Notes: generated by a model not told the origin, from the letters alone. Positions 14,141 to 26,074 are shown, numbered from the stretch's first letter. The stretch is 64,000 nt of DNA from Leptobrachium leishanense (GCA_009667805.1 CM019067.1:243571721-243635720), one strand, 5' to 3'. Made by a program: numbers and translations.

Positions 14141-14440
14141 CTAGAGATTCCAAAATTTAACAGCATATTCAAGGTGCGGTCTTACCATTGATTTATAAAG
14201 AGGCAAAATTATGTTTTCATCCCGAGAGTGAATTCCCCTTTTAATGCAAGTCAATACCTTGCTGGCCTTGGCAATTGCTGTTTGAGATTGGGCATTGATG
14301 CCAAGTTTGGAGTCTATGATTATTCCCAAATCCTTCTCCTGCTTTGATCTCCCTAACTGTACCATATAGGGTATGTGTGTTCTTCACTCCAAAGTGCATA
14401 ACTTTGCATTTATCTACATTAAACTTCATCTGCCATTTAA
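14141..14440 (-). pseudogene. CR1/L2-like LINE reverse transcriptase, C-terminal fragment
   Basis: The minus strand encodes KDLGIIIDSKL and YKSMVRPHLEYAVKFWNL, the hallmark C-terminal RT region of vertebrate CR1/L2-type (Jockey superfamily) elements, plus WQMKFNVDKCKVMHFG in an adjacent frame. The reading frame is shifted between these blocks. The upstream part of the same element continues at 15670-17100 across a TTAA-flanked MITE. Confidence 0.8.
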
Positions 14441-15669
14441 CCACTTGGCTGCTATGGACGCGCTCAGCGCGTCCAGCCAAGTGGTTCTCCTGTGCTATGG
14501 ACACACTGAGCGCGTCCGAGCACAGGAGGCAGCAATCCGCCAGATTCCGGCGGATTGCTGCGCCCCCCGGTGCAGGCTGACATCTTGGATGTCAGCCCAG
14601 CACTCCGGGACCCCGGCGGGGACATTAGATGTCCTCGCGGCGACACGATGACATCTAATTCAGGCACCCCCCTCGCATGTGCGGAGGAGGCGCCTGAAAG
14701 GGAGGGGGGGGAGGTCCTTCGGACCTCTCTCCCTCCTGATCGCCGGGGAGCAGGGAGATAATACAGGCACCGCTTGGAAGGGCACAGCCTGCCCTTCCAA
14801 ACAGTGGTTTTCATTAACCCCTGGGGAGCCGGATCACGAATCGGCGCTGAAAAGCGCCAGTTCGTGATCCTTTCCTGGAGCTGGCCGACATCTTGGATGT
14901 CGGCCAAGCCTCTGGGAACTCCCCCTGAGGACTGGCGTCATCGTGCATAGCATGATGACGCCAGTCCTGGAGTTAACCCCTAGCTGCAACCAACAGTGGA
15001 GATAGGGGGTTCCAATGAACCCCCTATCTCCCGATCCGTGGCAGCTAGGGGTTAAAGTTTGGTACTGTTGGATCGGCCAGAGCATGGCCGTTCCAACGAT
15101 ACCAAACACCACTGTGAAAAAAGGTTTTTTTAAAAATAAAAATTAAAAATAAAAATCAATAAATATTTTAAAAAAATTCTAAGAAAAAAAACAAACAAGT
15201 TTTTTTTTGTTTGTTAATGCAGCAATATTGTTCCCATTTCAATTATAATGTGAACAATGATGCTGCACTAACGATTTTTGTATGCGGTGCGTTTGTTAAA
15301 AATCGTGTAATTTTCCCCAAAAAAAAATATAACGAGACCCCATTTCTAATTTTTTTAACAATCACACCCCAAACAAAATATAACCGCAATTGTTCGCATG
15401 TTAAAATGTGAAAAAAAACACTTTATACGTTGTAAATTATTGAAAATTCATATTTTATTGCATTTTTTGTTATAATATACAGACAGGACATGACATATAC
15501 ATATAATAATGACATATTATGAATCTGCCGAGTCTGACAGAAAGAACGATATATAATATGTCTGGGTCATATACTAAAATAAGCCTTCAAAACACTTTTA
15601 AACATGATGAGCAAAGCCGGTAAAAATGACCTCAGCACAGAGGAGTGAAACGCCTCAGCAGCGAAAGGG
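14441..15669. mobile_element. Hairpin-chain piggyBac-like MITE (complete, 1229 bp)
   Basis: TTAA flanks both ends (14437-14440 and 15670-15673). The left end CCACTTGGCTGCT and the right end AGCAGCGAAAGGG are inverted relatives. The left 680 bp is a chain of GC-rich hairpins; the right half is AT-rich. It encodes no transposase and interrupts a LINE precisely. Excising it with one TTAA rejoins ATCTGCCATTTAA to GTGCCC of the LINE. Mobilisation by a piggyBac-type transposase in trans is inferred from the TTAA signature. Confidence 0.82.
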
Positions 15670-17100
15670 TTAAGTGCCCAAAACCCCAATCTATCTAAAT
15701 CCCTCCTGCTCACATTGTATCACTTTTCCTAATTTTGTGTCATCCGCAAACACTGACACATGACTTTCAATGCCTATTTTAAGGTCATTTATTAATTAAT
15801 TGAATAGAATTGGTCCTATAACAGACCCCTGAGAGACAAAACTTACCACTTGTCTCAATCTTGAAAATTTACCATTTATGACCACTCTCTGTACTCTTTC
15901 TTTTAGCCAGTTTTCTATCCAAGAACAAGAATTTTCATCTAGACCAATTTTTCTTAATTTAAATACTACCCTCTTGCGCAGAACTGTGCCAAAAGTTTTG
16001 GCAAAATCCAAGTAAAACATATCCACTGCGACCCCCTTATCTGTACTTCTACTTACTTCTTCATAGAATGCAATTTGGTTAGTCTGACATGATGCTGATT
16101 TTTGCTAATTACATTATACCTCGCAATGAATTCTTGAATATTATCTGTTAGTAACCCCTCAAAGACTTTCCCTTTTTTTAAATATAGGGACCACATCAGC
16201 TTTTTATCTCTAATCATCTGGTACGATTTCTGCAAGAAAAGAATCTTGAAAGATTAAAAATAGAGGTTTACATATTTCAACACATAGCTCCCTCAGTACT
16301 GGCAGGTAAATGCCACCTGGCTCTCGTGCTTTGTTCATATTCACTTTGTTTAGTTGCTGCAAATTCTTTTCTTGAGTCAACCAATCACATATAATTTAAA
16401 AATAAGATTTTGTCTGTGATTTGCACTTCTCCTGTTATAGGTTTCTCTTTGATAAATACTGAAGAAAAATAATCAATCAAAATTTCTGCCTTATCTTGAT
16501 CTTCGGTTAATAACACCCCTGATTCAGATTTCAGTGAACCTACACTTTCACTCTTCGTTTTCTTAGAATTTATGTACTTAAATAATCTTTTGGGATTGGT
16601 CTTGTTGGTCTTGCTCTCATTGGCTATCTCCTTTTCATTTTCTAGTTTAGTCCATCTATTCACTTTTTTACATGCTTTATTTGCTGCCTTATACGAAGCC
16701 TCAGATTTATCAGATTTAAATGCCTTCTTTTTATTTTTCATTTCCTTGGTTATCTTCCTGCTGAGCCACATTGGTTTCAGTCTGTTTCGTTTGGATTTAT
16801 TGCCCAATGGAATATATTGGGATGTGTACTTTTCTAGCGTAAGTTTGAAGGTATTCCACTTATCCTCTGTGTTGTTCCAATGAAAGAGTTTTTGCCAGTC
16901 AATGAGACTGAGCGCTTCCTTTATTTTAATGAAGTTGGCCTTATTAAAATTAAATGTTTTAACATGCCCCTAGGACTGTGCTTTTTTAAATTTATTTCAA
17001 AAGACACCATATTGTGGTCACTGTTTCCCAACTGCTCCCTTACTTGTATATTTGAGAAAACATCCACATTGTTTGTTATACCCAGACAGGTATGGTTTGT
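15670..17100 (-). pseudogene. CR1/L2-like LINE: endonuclease end and RT N-terminal part, decayed
   Basis: Minus-strand fragments read, in order from high to low coordinate: [11 protein letters not shown] (C-terminal endonuclease motif, near 17020), a linker with RLFKYINSKK (16385-16807), then DMFYLDFAKTFGTV and VVSFVSQGSVIGPILFN (RT motifs, 15796-16026). Stops and frameshifts separate them. It is collinear with 14141-14440, so this is one element split by the MITE. The YxDD motif of RT would fall in the decayed part or next to the junction and is not visible. Confidence 0.8.
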
Positions 17101-17104
17101 AGTT

Positions 17105-17880
17105 GGTGCTTCTACTCGCTGAATTACTAGGTCATTGTTGACTTTGATGAGGGCAGTTTCCGTTGAATGTAGGCGATGGAAGCCTGATTGCAGGAGGTTG
17201 TATAGGGAATTATAGGACATGGAGAGGTGGTTGAAAACTAGTTTTTCCAAGAGTTTAGATGTAAACGGAAGCAGGGATACAGGATGGTAATTGGATGGAG
17301 AGTTGGGATCGTGGGAGGGTTTCTTTAGTATAAGGGTAACTTGCATTGTTTCAAAGTGGATAGGAAAGAGCCAGTGGAGAGAGGTTGAATATGTGTGTGA
17401 GACCAGGGGCAAGGGAGGAGGAGAGTGGAGACATTACATGTGAGGGAATGGGTTCAAGCGGGCAGGTAGTGAGAGGGTAGGAGGACAGTAAGGACCAGTG
17501 GCTGGGAGGAAGTGGCAGAGAATAGCAGAAAGGGTTCCTGGGAGCAAAAGTGGGAGATTATTGGTTTGTTTTGAGATGTTGCTTCTGATAGAAAGAGTTT
17601 TGTTTAAGAAGTAATCTGCCAGGTCCTGAGCTCTAACGACAGATGAGGGTGAGGAGCAGGTGGGTAGAGGAGAGAGTTGAAAGTGGACCAGACTCGTTTA
17701 GTGTTGTAGAAAATGGTAGAAATAAGAAGGCTTGTTTGGCTAAATGAAGAGCAGAGCTGTATGACCGCAGATTAAACTTGAAATGAATGAAATCAGCTTC
17801 AGAGCCGGATTTCATCCAGACATGCTCTGCAGTGCACAAGCATTTTTGCAAGTAGTGTGCCTGGAGTGTGTGTCATGATC
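17105..17880 (-). pseudogene. Second LINE RT fragment (L2/Rex-like)
   Basis: The minus strand encodes [20 protein letters not shown] and [16 protein letters not shown], the N-terminal RT motifs of L2-type elements, with a diverged linker (LHLAKQAFLFLPFSTTLNES) further upstream at 17633-17851. It abuts the first LINE directly at about 17100 but belongs to a different family by sequence. It is probably an insertion boundary between two dead copies. Confidence 0.75.
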
Positions 17881-18314
17881 CATGTTTTAATATTAACCAC
17901 TCAAATTTCAGTCATTCATTATTTCTCATGGCTATTCATTCTTCACCGTGTAACTCTTCACTAATGTAGTTCCCTAAACCCCTATAGTTATTATCTCCAC
18001 CTTGACTGTAACACCTACTATAACCTCCCAGGACATATGCAGTTCCCCTCATGGCACTATGAAACCTAATGCAGCAATGGCTGATCTTGGCACTAGAGCT
18101 ACAAATGCCAAAATGCTGAGACAGAACCTGAAACATAGGGCATCTAGGTTAGACATCAGGGTGCAAATGTATCACTTATATTTCTAATGTGTGTCTAATA
18201 AGGATATCTGACCATCTTGTTTATCCCTCTTTATCACAATTACTGTATTCGACACAAAGGCCATTTTTGACAATATAAAATTGTGCAAGATAAGGAACAC
18301 CATCTAGAGTTTAA

Positions 18315-18529
18315 AACCTTTCACCCCAACAATAATTCTGTAAAGCATAAATGAAAATGTGAAAAAAAATAAAAAAGAACAAATCTTTATTATTTTAATC
18401 TTTTACCTATCTTGGACTAATAATCTCTATGCAGCATTGATGTTTTACCCTACATCTAAACGATAATTACATATTCCAAATAAATGTTACAATAATATAT
18501 TTTTCATCTAAATGTTGGTAGTAAAGGGG
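18315..18529. mobile_element. Small TTAA-flanked MITE
   Basis: TTAA at 18311-18314 and 18530-18533. The left end ACCTTTCACCCCAACA resembles the complement of the right end GTTGGTAGTAAAGGGG. It is about 215 bp, AT-rich and non-coding. Termini and target resemble those of piggyBac-type elements. Confidence 0.45.
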
Positions 18530-18599
18530 TTAAGTTACAGAAGAAATGGCAGTCCAAAGAAAAATAAATAGAAGCACACTTCTTTATACTTCACCCTAG

Positions 18600-18794
18600 C
18601 CAAGTGCCTCAAGGTCCACAGGCAACCAGTCCACTGTATCTCCATATAGCAAAAAAGGAAATGGCCACATAAGGCAGGGTATGTAAAAAGCAGGACCAAG
18701 ATTTATTGGGAAACACGCTACGTTTTAGTCCTACCCAAGGATTTTTATCAAGAAAATGCTTGATAAAGGTCTTTGGATAGAACCGAAACATTGT
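18600..18794. repeat. Inverted PLE-tail-like repeats (host of the next element)
   Basis: A segment read on the minus strand (CTTGATAAAAATCCTTGGG, then a run to GGCAGGGTATGT in complement) is followed by a plus-strand copy, CTTGATAAAGGTCTTTGG...CCGAAACATTGTG. The plus copy continues after the element at 18795-20295 as TGTTTTAAAATAAATC and CATACCCTGCATTATGTG. It is a head-to-head pair of the same short repeat. Confidence 0.5.
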
Positions 18795-19033
18795 GGGCTA
18801 AATTACAATCTTCACGCAAACGTTTGCGCTGGCGCAAATAACCATTAACGCGTAGGGTAAAACTATTTGCGCCGAATCCCGTATTACATAGTCAGCGCAA
18901 CAACCACGCACAATCGTCTACCGCGGGTGAACCTGCGCGAACCCTGCGTGAGCTTACTGTACTTCTAGCGTCCTATACTTAACATTGTGAACACAAATGT
19001 GAATCTGCGCTTGTACGAGTATGGTATTACAAC

Positions 19034-19790
19034 CAGGGGCTTAACTAGCAGGGGTGCAGAGGGAGCCACCACACCCGGGCCCTTCAGTCCGGGGGGGCCC
19101 CACACTCACTTGCCTGGGCCTGGGGCCTTGCCTATATTTTATATATATACTTATTTTTCTAATTTATTTTATACTTATTTGTGAGTTTTACTTTGGAGCG
19201 CTGTGATACGCTCATACACCCCACATATTACTGTGAGTTTTGTTGCTGTGGAACTCTGATTTACATTGTTATACACTGCACATTACTGTGAGTTGTATTG
19301 CTGTGGAGCTCTGTGATACACTCATACACATCGCACATTACTGTGAGTTTTATTGCTGTGGAGCTCTGTGATACGCTCACACACATACTGCATATTACTG
19401 AGTTTTATTGCTGTGGGGCTCTGATACGCTCATACACACTGCACATTACTGAGTTTTATTGCTGTGGAGCTCTGTTGTACCTTCATACAGACTGTACATT
19501 GCTGTGGAGTTCTGTGATACGTTCATATATACGGCACATCACTGTGAGATTTAATGCTGTGGAGCTCTGTGAGATACAAATAGTGCACATTACATTAAAA
19601 ATGGGATAGATTGAAGATGTCATAGTGGACCTGGAAAAAAATGGGACACTGATTCCCTGGAGTCAACATTGTGGATCTGGAGGGGACCAATGCATGTTGC
19701 CGGAGGGGGACAAGATATGTTTTTGCCTAGGGTCGGGGGGGGGCATTGAGCTTCCTGCACCTGGGCCCTGAGGTTTCTAGTTACACTCTG
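19034..19790. mobile_element. hAT-type non-autonomous element carrying a minisatellite
   Basis: Begins CAGGGGCTTAACTAG, ends CTAGTTACACTCTG, and is bracketed by a perfect 8-bp duplication ATTACAAC (19026-19033 and 19791-19798), the hAT signature. The interior holds about eight units of a 55-60 bp repeat at 19190-19590. No transposase is encoded. Confidence 0.85.
19190..19590. repeat. Minisatellite, 55-60 bp unit (locus 1)
   Basis: Units contain GCTGTGGAGCTCTGTGATAC, a CTCATACACA motif and a CACATTACTGTGAGTTTTATT motif. Unit length varies and some units are partly deleted. The same unit occurs at 37.1 and 50.7 kb. Apparent ORFs across it are periodic artefacts. Confidence 0.85.
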
Positions 19791-20349
19791 ATTACAACCT
19801 ATTTCGAAGTAATTACCGCATGGCCTTTGCGCACATAATTTTAGCAACTCCTAAAAGCTGGTGCTAATGGCAAATTTGAACAACCTGGCGAACCCTGAAT
19901 ATCCAAGCCCATAAAAAGGAATGCACCAAAGCACAGTGGCCCATTCAAATCATACCAAACCAATACAATGGATGAAGTTGTGTGCATGTATTATTGCTGC
20001 AGCATATATGCTCTGATTGACAGTGGCAGATGCAATTTGTTAACGTGAGACAGGTGTGGTTCTTAATTCTGATTGGCTGAATCTAGAAAAAAGACTGCGT
20101 GCGCAAAGAGTTTTGTGCGAGACGGTACTGCGCGTGCATTTGGGTGCGTCCTGTTTGCGTGCGCAATTGATTGGCGGAAGAAAAAAGCCGCGATGATTGT
20201 AATTCCAACGATGATTTGCGCGCGCAAAACTTTAACGCTTGGCGCAAAGATTTTCGCTTTGACAGGAGTTTTGCGTGAAGATTGTAATTTAGCCCCATGT
20301 GTTTTAAAATAAATCTTGCTCCTGCTTTTCACATACCCTGCATTATGTG

Positions 20350-21620
20350 ACCAGTTTCATTTTTGGTGTAAAGAAGAAATGCTAAGCAGCAATTAACATG
20401 TTGCTTGCATAGTGCTGGACATTACTGCTACTGTAAATTATTTTTAACAAAATGTTAAATGTGAGAAATATATATATATTATATATAATACATATATTGA
20501 TAGTTAGATGTTCCAAGTGTTACCCTATTTAACTTTACTTGAACATGATATTTATGGATTAAGAATAATAAGCTATAAGATTCCTTGACTTGCATTCACA
20601 TCTGTTGAACAATTAATTCATTTGCCACAATATTCAAATAGAATAAATTAAAAGGCTCATATCTGTGTTATTTTTAGCTTCTGATTCCACTGCAAGAATT
20701 CTTCTTTATCCAGGAATGCACATACTGTAAGAAAATGTGTAGTGAATAAATATTTGCACAGTTTGTGGATTATATATCTTTTTGAAAAATAATCAACTGT
20801 GTCCTTTTTATTTGCAAATCATCTGTTTTCTCCAAATTACACAAACAAGTATATCCTAGATTAGAGTCATTGCAACTCAATCATATTTAGAACAAACTTG
20901 ATAGTTAAAGAAGTTAAAGAAGAAACAAATAATGTTAGGCTTATGCATGTTATGTATTTCTGCTGTAATTTTCCAGTTCATTCGAAATTGTAAAAAAAAA
21001 CAAAAAGCAAACAGACAACAAAAAACATAGACATTCAAGTTCTTATAGTTTAATCCAGGTCTGTCTGCCAATTATTCTACTGAGGCATAAGGTCAAAATT
21101 ATCAAATTATAAAAATGGCTTCAATTCTCCCCCAGAGTCTTTCCTGTCTTGTCTACTTCAGTATATGAGACTTTTTTTAATAAAAATGCACAGACGCAAT
21201 ACCTCCAAAGACATCTCTGTAAACAATCTAAATTGTTAAACTCCCATTTGCTTTTAAACCAGAGAGTTTAATATGTGGACTGTTATTGTAGAAAATACCA
21301 AAAGAATTAATTCAATTACAACATTATCAGATTCTGTTTATATACATTAGGCAAACTTTCAAGTTGAACGAAATCAGATTGATGTTAATACAATGCGATT
21401 TTAAATCCCACATAAATTATATAAATTAAAACCTGCCATAACAAGGACAACATTTTAAAAATAATTATAATAAGTTAATAATTTTTTACAATTATTGAAT
21501 AACAAAATTTATTTAAATAATATGAAAATATTTTCTTCTGTTGCCTACAGCTATTGAAGACAGATATAAAATTATTGAGCTCTTGGTTAGTTACACTTAT
21601 GACTTTGGTAACTTTCCTAA
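20350..21620. other. No gene recognised; AT-rich
   Basis: Low-complexity AT-rich sequence with poly-A/T runs. Nothing coding is supported. Confidence 0.5.
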
Positions 21621-21622
21621 TA

Positions 21623-22021
21623 CAATGTGAGCACCCCTAATCCAAACTTCTAAAATCCAGAAGACGCTGAATACCAGCATTTTGGAACCTTCCAGATTTT
21701 AATAATTCCGTGTTAGGTACACTCTGGACAGGTTGCTCTTCTCTAAGATGTGGCCCCTGAGCACTGCAGCAATGTGTGGCGTGTGTGACATGCTGTTCGG
21801 AATCATGCTGACTCTGAGAAGCATTTATGTGGAGAAAGGCTGAACAGGGATCCCAGCATGTGTACACAGTTGGTGGCTGTCACAGAAAGGGGATCGCTCC
21901 TCCACTGCCTCAGTCTTACTCTTCTCAGACTTCACATGCTTCCAGATTCTGAAATCCAGAAGAATCCGTAATCCGGAATGCTCAGGGTCCCAATCATTCT
22001 AGATGAGGGTTGTTCATCCTG
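21623..22021. mobile_element. Tigger/pogo-like MITE
   Basis: It is flanked by TA (21621-21622 and 22022-22023) with diverged inverted ends: CAATGTGAGCACCCCTAATCC on the left, and CAGGATGAACAACCCTCATC as the complement of the right. The interior has repeated CCAGATT/AATCCAGAAG and CCGGAATGCTCAGGG motifs characteristic of vertebrate Tigger-derived MITEs. It is non-coding and old. Confidence 0.5.
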
Positions 22022-22023
22022 TA

Positions 22024-22692
22024 CAAATAAAAATAAATGAGTTGAAAACGGAAAAGTCCTTCCTTATGTTAGCCGATTCAGAATGAGCATTCAAGTTGTG
22101 ATAAAGGCACTGGATGCAAGGCTCAGTACTTGTCTCAGTACAGTCCCTCTTTCTTTTATTATGCACTCATAAAAGCAGCAGGGTACAGCAAAACATCAAA
22201 TAGACAGAATATAAAACAAGCGCTTACTCCTTCATACGGAGTCTGACTAAACTTACAGGATACACTCTCTAGATATTGGGCAGCTAGGCCGCTTGCTAAT
22301 AAAGGAAACAAAAATGCCAAAGTACTTCCCTTTAGATTTCAGGAGTTTCTTTCTTTACTGCAACCAGCACACAGACTGTTCACACAACTGCTCTCTCAGC
22401 TACTCACTGTGAGAACCACACACACAAACACAAACACACACACCCACACAACCACACACACATGGCAGACTTAATTAGGCATTGGTTTAGGATTAATCCT
22501 ATAGTGGGAAAATGGCATTCTCTATACGCCTACTAATATATCTATGGTCCACCACCCTGTCACAAAAGGGAAGATCTTTTACTCAACAGATAATAATGAT
22601 CAATTACTCAGTCCCACAATGGATACTGTACACTAGAATATATATATTATTAAACAAACCAGATTATAGCAGATATGACCATATATGTATAC
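22024..22692. other. No gene; CA-rich tract
   Basis: Contains an imperfect (CA)n stretch at about 22408-22462. No gene or transposon end was recognised. Confidence 0.45.
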
Positions 22693-22695
22693 ATA

Positions 22696-23588
22696 CAGGG
22701 TTATTCAAAGAGCTCCGTATTGCTGGCGAAAGGTAACCGAACGCTGAAAATCAGCGTTCGGTTACCTTTCCTGGCCATTCGGCTATCCAGAGAGCAGGCT
22801 GTTCACCAACTGTTGGCGAATTGCCTGCACATACGGTGCCTGTTCGAGGGCAGTGAAATCCCCATAGCTTCGTCTATTCAGAGAAGAAAAACCAGCAGTG
22901 AAAAGTTGCCAAAATGCCCTGCCATTCGGTTGCTTCATTCGACAGGTTTATTCAGGCGAATCCCATAGGCTTTATTGTTAAAAATATTCCTGTTTTATTC
23001 AATATCTAATAAACCATTTATTATAATAATCTGCAGTAAAAAGTCTCTTTATTTATAGACCTTTTAGAATCTTTCAAGCATTTTTTGGGATTTTTTTGCA
23101 AATAAAATTTCCGATTTTTTTAAAAAAAAATTTAAACGTTTCTCTTTTTTCTGCAACAGCCCTTTTTATTATCATTCATTAGACCTCATATGTAAATTTC
23201 AGACATTTTCACTCAGTTTGTCTGCAAACAGCGGTTCACTTTTCAAACATTCAAGCGTACGTTTTTTTTTTTTTCACTCCATTCGTCTGCGGTGTTGGGT
23301 TTTTCCGGTGGCTGCTCTGCGCTGTGATCTGCCCCTGCTCAGGTTTCTCCGGCGTGTTCAGCGGGGTTAATCCAGATGTTTTTGCGGGTTTCGATGTGCA
23401 TTCGCCTGGGTTTTGCGGTGAGTGTTCGGCAGCTTTTCGCAGCTTTTCCCTGCACTACGTCGGCCCTGTGGTGCTTGCTGAATACACCGCAGGGCCGTCG
23501 AAATGGGATCGCCAAATCGCACCGAATTGAAGAGAATGAAAAGTCACCGAACGTGCGGTGGCTTTTCAATTCTCTTTGAATAACCCTG
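22696..23588. mobile_element. CAGGGTTATTC family, copy 2 (893 bp)
   Basis: Termini CAGGGTTATTCAAAGAG and CTCTTTGAATAACCCTG are perfect complements and are flanked by ATA on both sides (22693-22695 and 23589-23591). Each end contains a subterminal hairpin, for example GGTAACCGAACGCTGA and its complement on the left. The interior has the shared AT-rich core. It is non-coding. Confidence 0.85.
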
Positions 23589-23888
23589 ATATTGATAAAC
23601 AAGCTAGCACATAGCAAAAAATGTTCAGAAGCATTTAAACCCCTCTCTTAACAAATCTTCTATGCCTTATTTTGTCAGTGTTTAGTCTCTACCTAAATAT
23701 GTATGCAAAAATAAATTAGACGCATGGAACCTATATGAATATATATCCCAGATCTAGTGAATCTTATACAACCAGCATTAGTCGAAATTAGCAAAGATGT
23801 TAATGTATTGGTTCATCGCTCTGGCATTATCCTTATCGTTCCTCTTATAACAGAACATCAAGGAATTTTAGAACTCCAGTGATACTAA

Positions 23889-24775
23889 CAGGGTTATTCA
23901 AAGAGAATCGAAAAGTCACCGCACGTTCGGTGACTTTTCGTTCTCTTCAATTCGGTGCAAATCGGCTTTCCCATTTCGGCCACCCTGCGGTGTATTCGGC
24001 AAGCACCACAGGGCTGTCAAAGTGCAGGGAAAAGCTGCCGAAAACCCGCCCCAAACCTGGCGAAAACCCAGCGAATGCACGCCGAAAACCCGCAAAAACA
24101 TCTGGATTAACCCATCGAAGACGCCGGTAAAACCTGAGCAGGAGCCGATCACACACAGCGAAGCCCCCGGAAAAAGCCGACACCGCAGAAGAAGGCAGTG
24201 AATAAATTAGGAAAACAGTTTGCTTGAATGATTGAAAAGTGAAACACTGTTTACAAAGAAACTACTGAGCGAAAATGTCTGAAATTTACATATGAGGTCC
24301 AGGGAATGATAATAAAAAGGGCTGTTACAGAAAAAAGAAGTAAAGTTAAAGAAAAGAAAAAATCCAGAAAAATGCTTAAAATATCCTAAAAAAATCTATA
24401 AAGAGGCTCTTTACTGCAGAATTTTATAATGAACGGTTTATTAGATATTGAAATAAAACGGGAATATTTTTTACATTGAGCCTATGGGATTCTCCTGAAT
24501 AAACCTGTCGAATGAAACCACCGAATGGTAGGGCAATTCGGGAACCTTTCACTGCTGGTTTGTGTTCTCTGAATAGCCGAAGCAGTGCTTTTTTATGGGG
24601 ATTTCACTGCCCTCGAACAGGCACCGAACAGGCACCGAATGTGCAGGCAATTCGCCAGGATTTGGCGTATTGCCTGCTCTCTGAATAGCCAAATGGCCAA
24701 GAAAGGTAACCGAACACTGATTTTCAGCGTTTGGTTACCTTTCTCCAGCCATTCGGATCTCTTTGAATAACCCTG
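23889..24775. mobile_element. CAGGGTTATTC family, copy 3 (887 bp)
   Basis: Same termini as copy 2, flanked by TAA (23886-23888 and 24776-24778). Its internal order is the reverse of copy 2, so the two neighbouring copies, 300 bp apart, are in opposite orientation. It has subterminal hairpins around CACCGCACGTTCGGTG (left) and GGTAACCGAACACTG (right). No coding capacity. Confidence 0.87.
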
Positions 24776-24820
24776 TAAATCATTTTTCCAGAATATACCC
24801 CAATTTTTACATCTTCCAAT

Positions 24821-26074
24821 CAGGGCCGGATTTAGATCTCTATGGGCCTGGAGCTAAAGATTTGGGTGGCTTTTTTGGAATTTAGTGAAATGAAAACATA
24901 TTTTAGTTAATTTAATAGTTGAGATACGGGTATATCTAACCAGGCAGATACGAGTATATCTAACCAGATTCCGTTCACATTTCAATCATCCCACCATCCC
25001 AAAAAAAAACCCACTTTATCATCCAAACCTTTGTGGTTATGTACTCAATAGGGAATTCTTGTAAAAAAAAGGTTGTAAAAAAAAAAGTGAAATGGGAACC
25101 AAACCAGAAAAATTCTCCCATTTATCTCACTTTCCAACTCTGCTATTTTGACCTAGAATTTTTCATTCTCCTTCTTTTCACCTCTCTCTGAATAACACTG
25201 TAAGAATTACATGACTATCAGGGTTATTCAGAGAGGTGAAAACCAGGAGAATGACTGGAGAAGTGAAAATTCTAGGTCAAAATAGCCTATTTGGACAGTG
25301 AGATAAATGGGAGAATTTTTCTGGTTTGGCTATTTTGACCTAGAATTTTCACTTCTCCAGTCATTCTCCTGCTTTTCACCTCTCTCTGAATAACCATGAA
25401 TGTATAAAACATTGACTTTGCTCCCAGCGTGGGAAATTAAAAGGTAAGTAATGGCAGTGGTATTGCTCATTTTATACGTGACAAATGGACAATGCCATCG
25501 CTTTGGAACTTAAAATAAATAAATAATAAAAAAAATGTTTTGTTTCTTTTGGGTTGTGCACAGTCATGTTTGGTATCAATGCAAAGGCCAGACTCTGACC
25601 TGTTCAATGACACCTCACTTGACCTCGTGAGGTGTAAAGATTAGTGACGCAGGGGTCCAAAGTCCCACCAGTCCTGCTCTTCGCTGCAGTGCGGTGGTTT
25701 AGGTTTTGATGTAACAATTCGTAACAATAGAGATTGTGCCATCCCTTCCACACTTGTTGGTGACATGAGAAATGTGATGGTTAGTTAGTGCAGCATCATT
25801 GTTCACTTTATAATTGAAAAGTGAAAAATATTGCTGTTAGAAAGAAAAAAATTTAATATTATTTTATTTTTCTTACTTAAAACCTGGCCATGTTTGGTAT
25901 CATTGTAAATGGCATGCTCTGGTCTTTCCGATGATACCCGACATGACCATGTACCTTCTATGGAGTTGGCAATACAGGGGTCCAAATGCAGACATAGTCA
26001 TCCTTTCTCTGGGCCTTTTCTGAGGCATGGGCCTGGAGTTGCTGCTCATCAGCCCCTATGTTAACCTGACCCTG
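24821..26074. mobile_element. hAT-type non-autonomous element (1254 bp)
   Basis: Starts CAGGGCCGGATTTAG and ends CTGACCCTG, with a perfect 8-bp duplication CTTCCAAT at 24813-24820 and 26075-26082. Near both ends is the same GGGCCTGGAG motif in opposite order. A foldback segment lies inside at 25080-25395, and hairpins like those of the TTAA MITEs (GGTATCATT...GATACC) occur at about 25870-25950. No transposase frame. Confidence 0.85.
25080..25395. repeat. Foldback cluster with GGTTATTCAGAGAGGTGAAAA ends
   Basis: Two arms, 25080-25203 and 25217-25330, are inverted copies, and 25330-25395 repeats part of the first arm again. The outer motif CAGGGTTATTCAGAGAGG is shared with the 3-bp-TSD family, but the interior differs. 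Strong stems around ATTTTGACCTAGAATTTTC are evident. Probably nested or rearranged miniature elements. Confidence 0.6.

Larger units (their letters stand above)
18795..20295. mobile_element. CpG-rich TIR element with a nested hAT insertion
   Basis: The left terminus GGGCTAAATTACAATCTTCA and its near-perfect complement ending AATTTAGCCC (right) form inverted repeats of about 27 bp. Without the nested insertion (19034-19790) the element is about 740 bp, unusually rich in GCGC/TTTGCGC motifs and without a coding frame I recognise. It interrupts a PLE-like repeat. Superfamily is not determined; a clean target duplication was not seen. Confidence 0.65.

Noticed and set aside
20063..20332. Overlapping ORFs of 71-89 codons on both strands
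   Set aside because: They lie in the CpG-rich end of the TIR element where stop codons are rare. No homology or conservation is visible.
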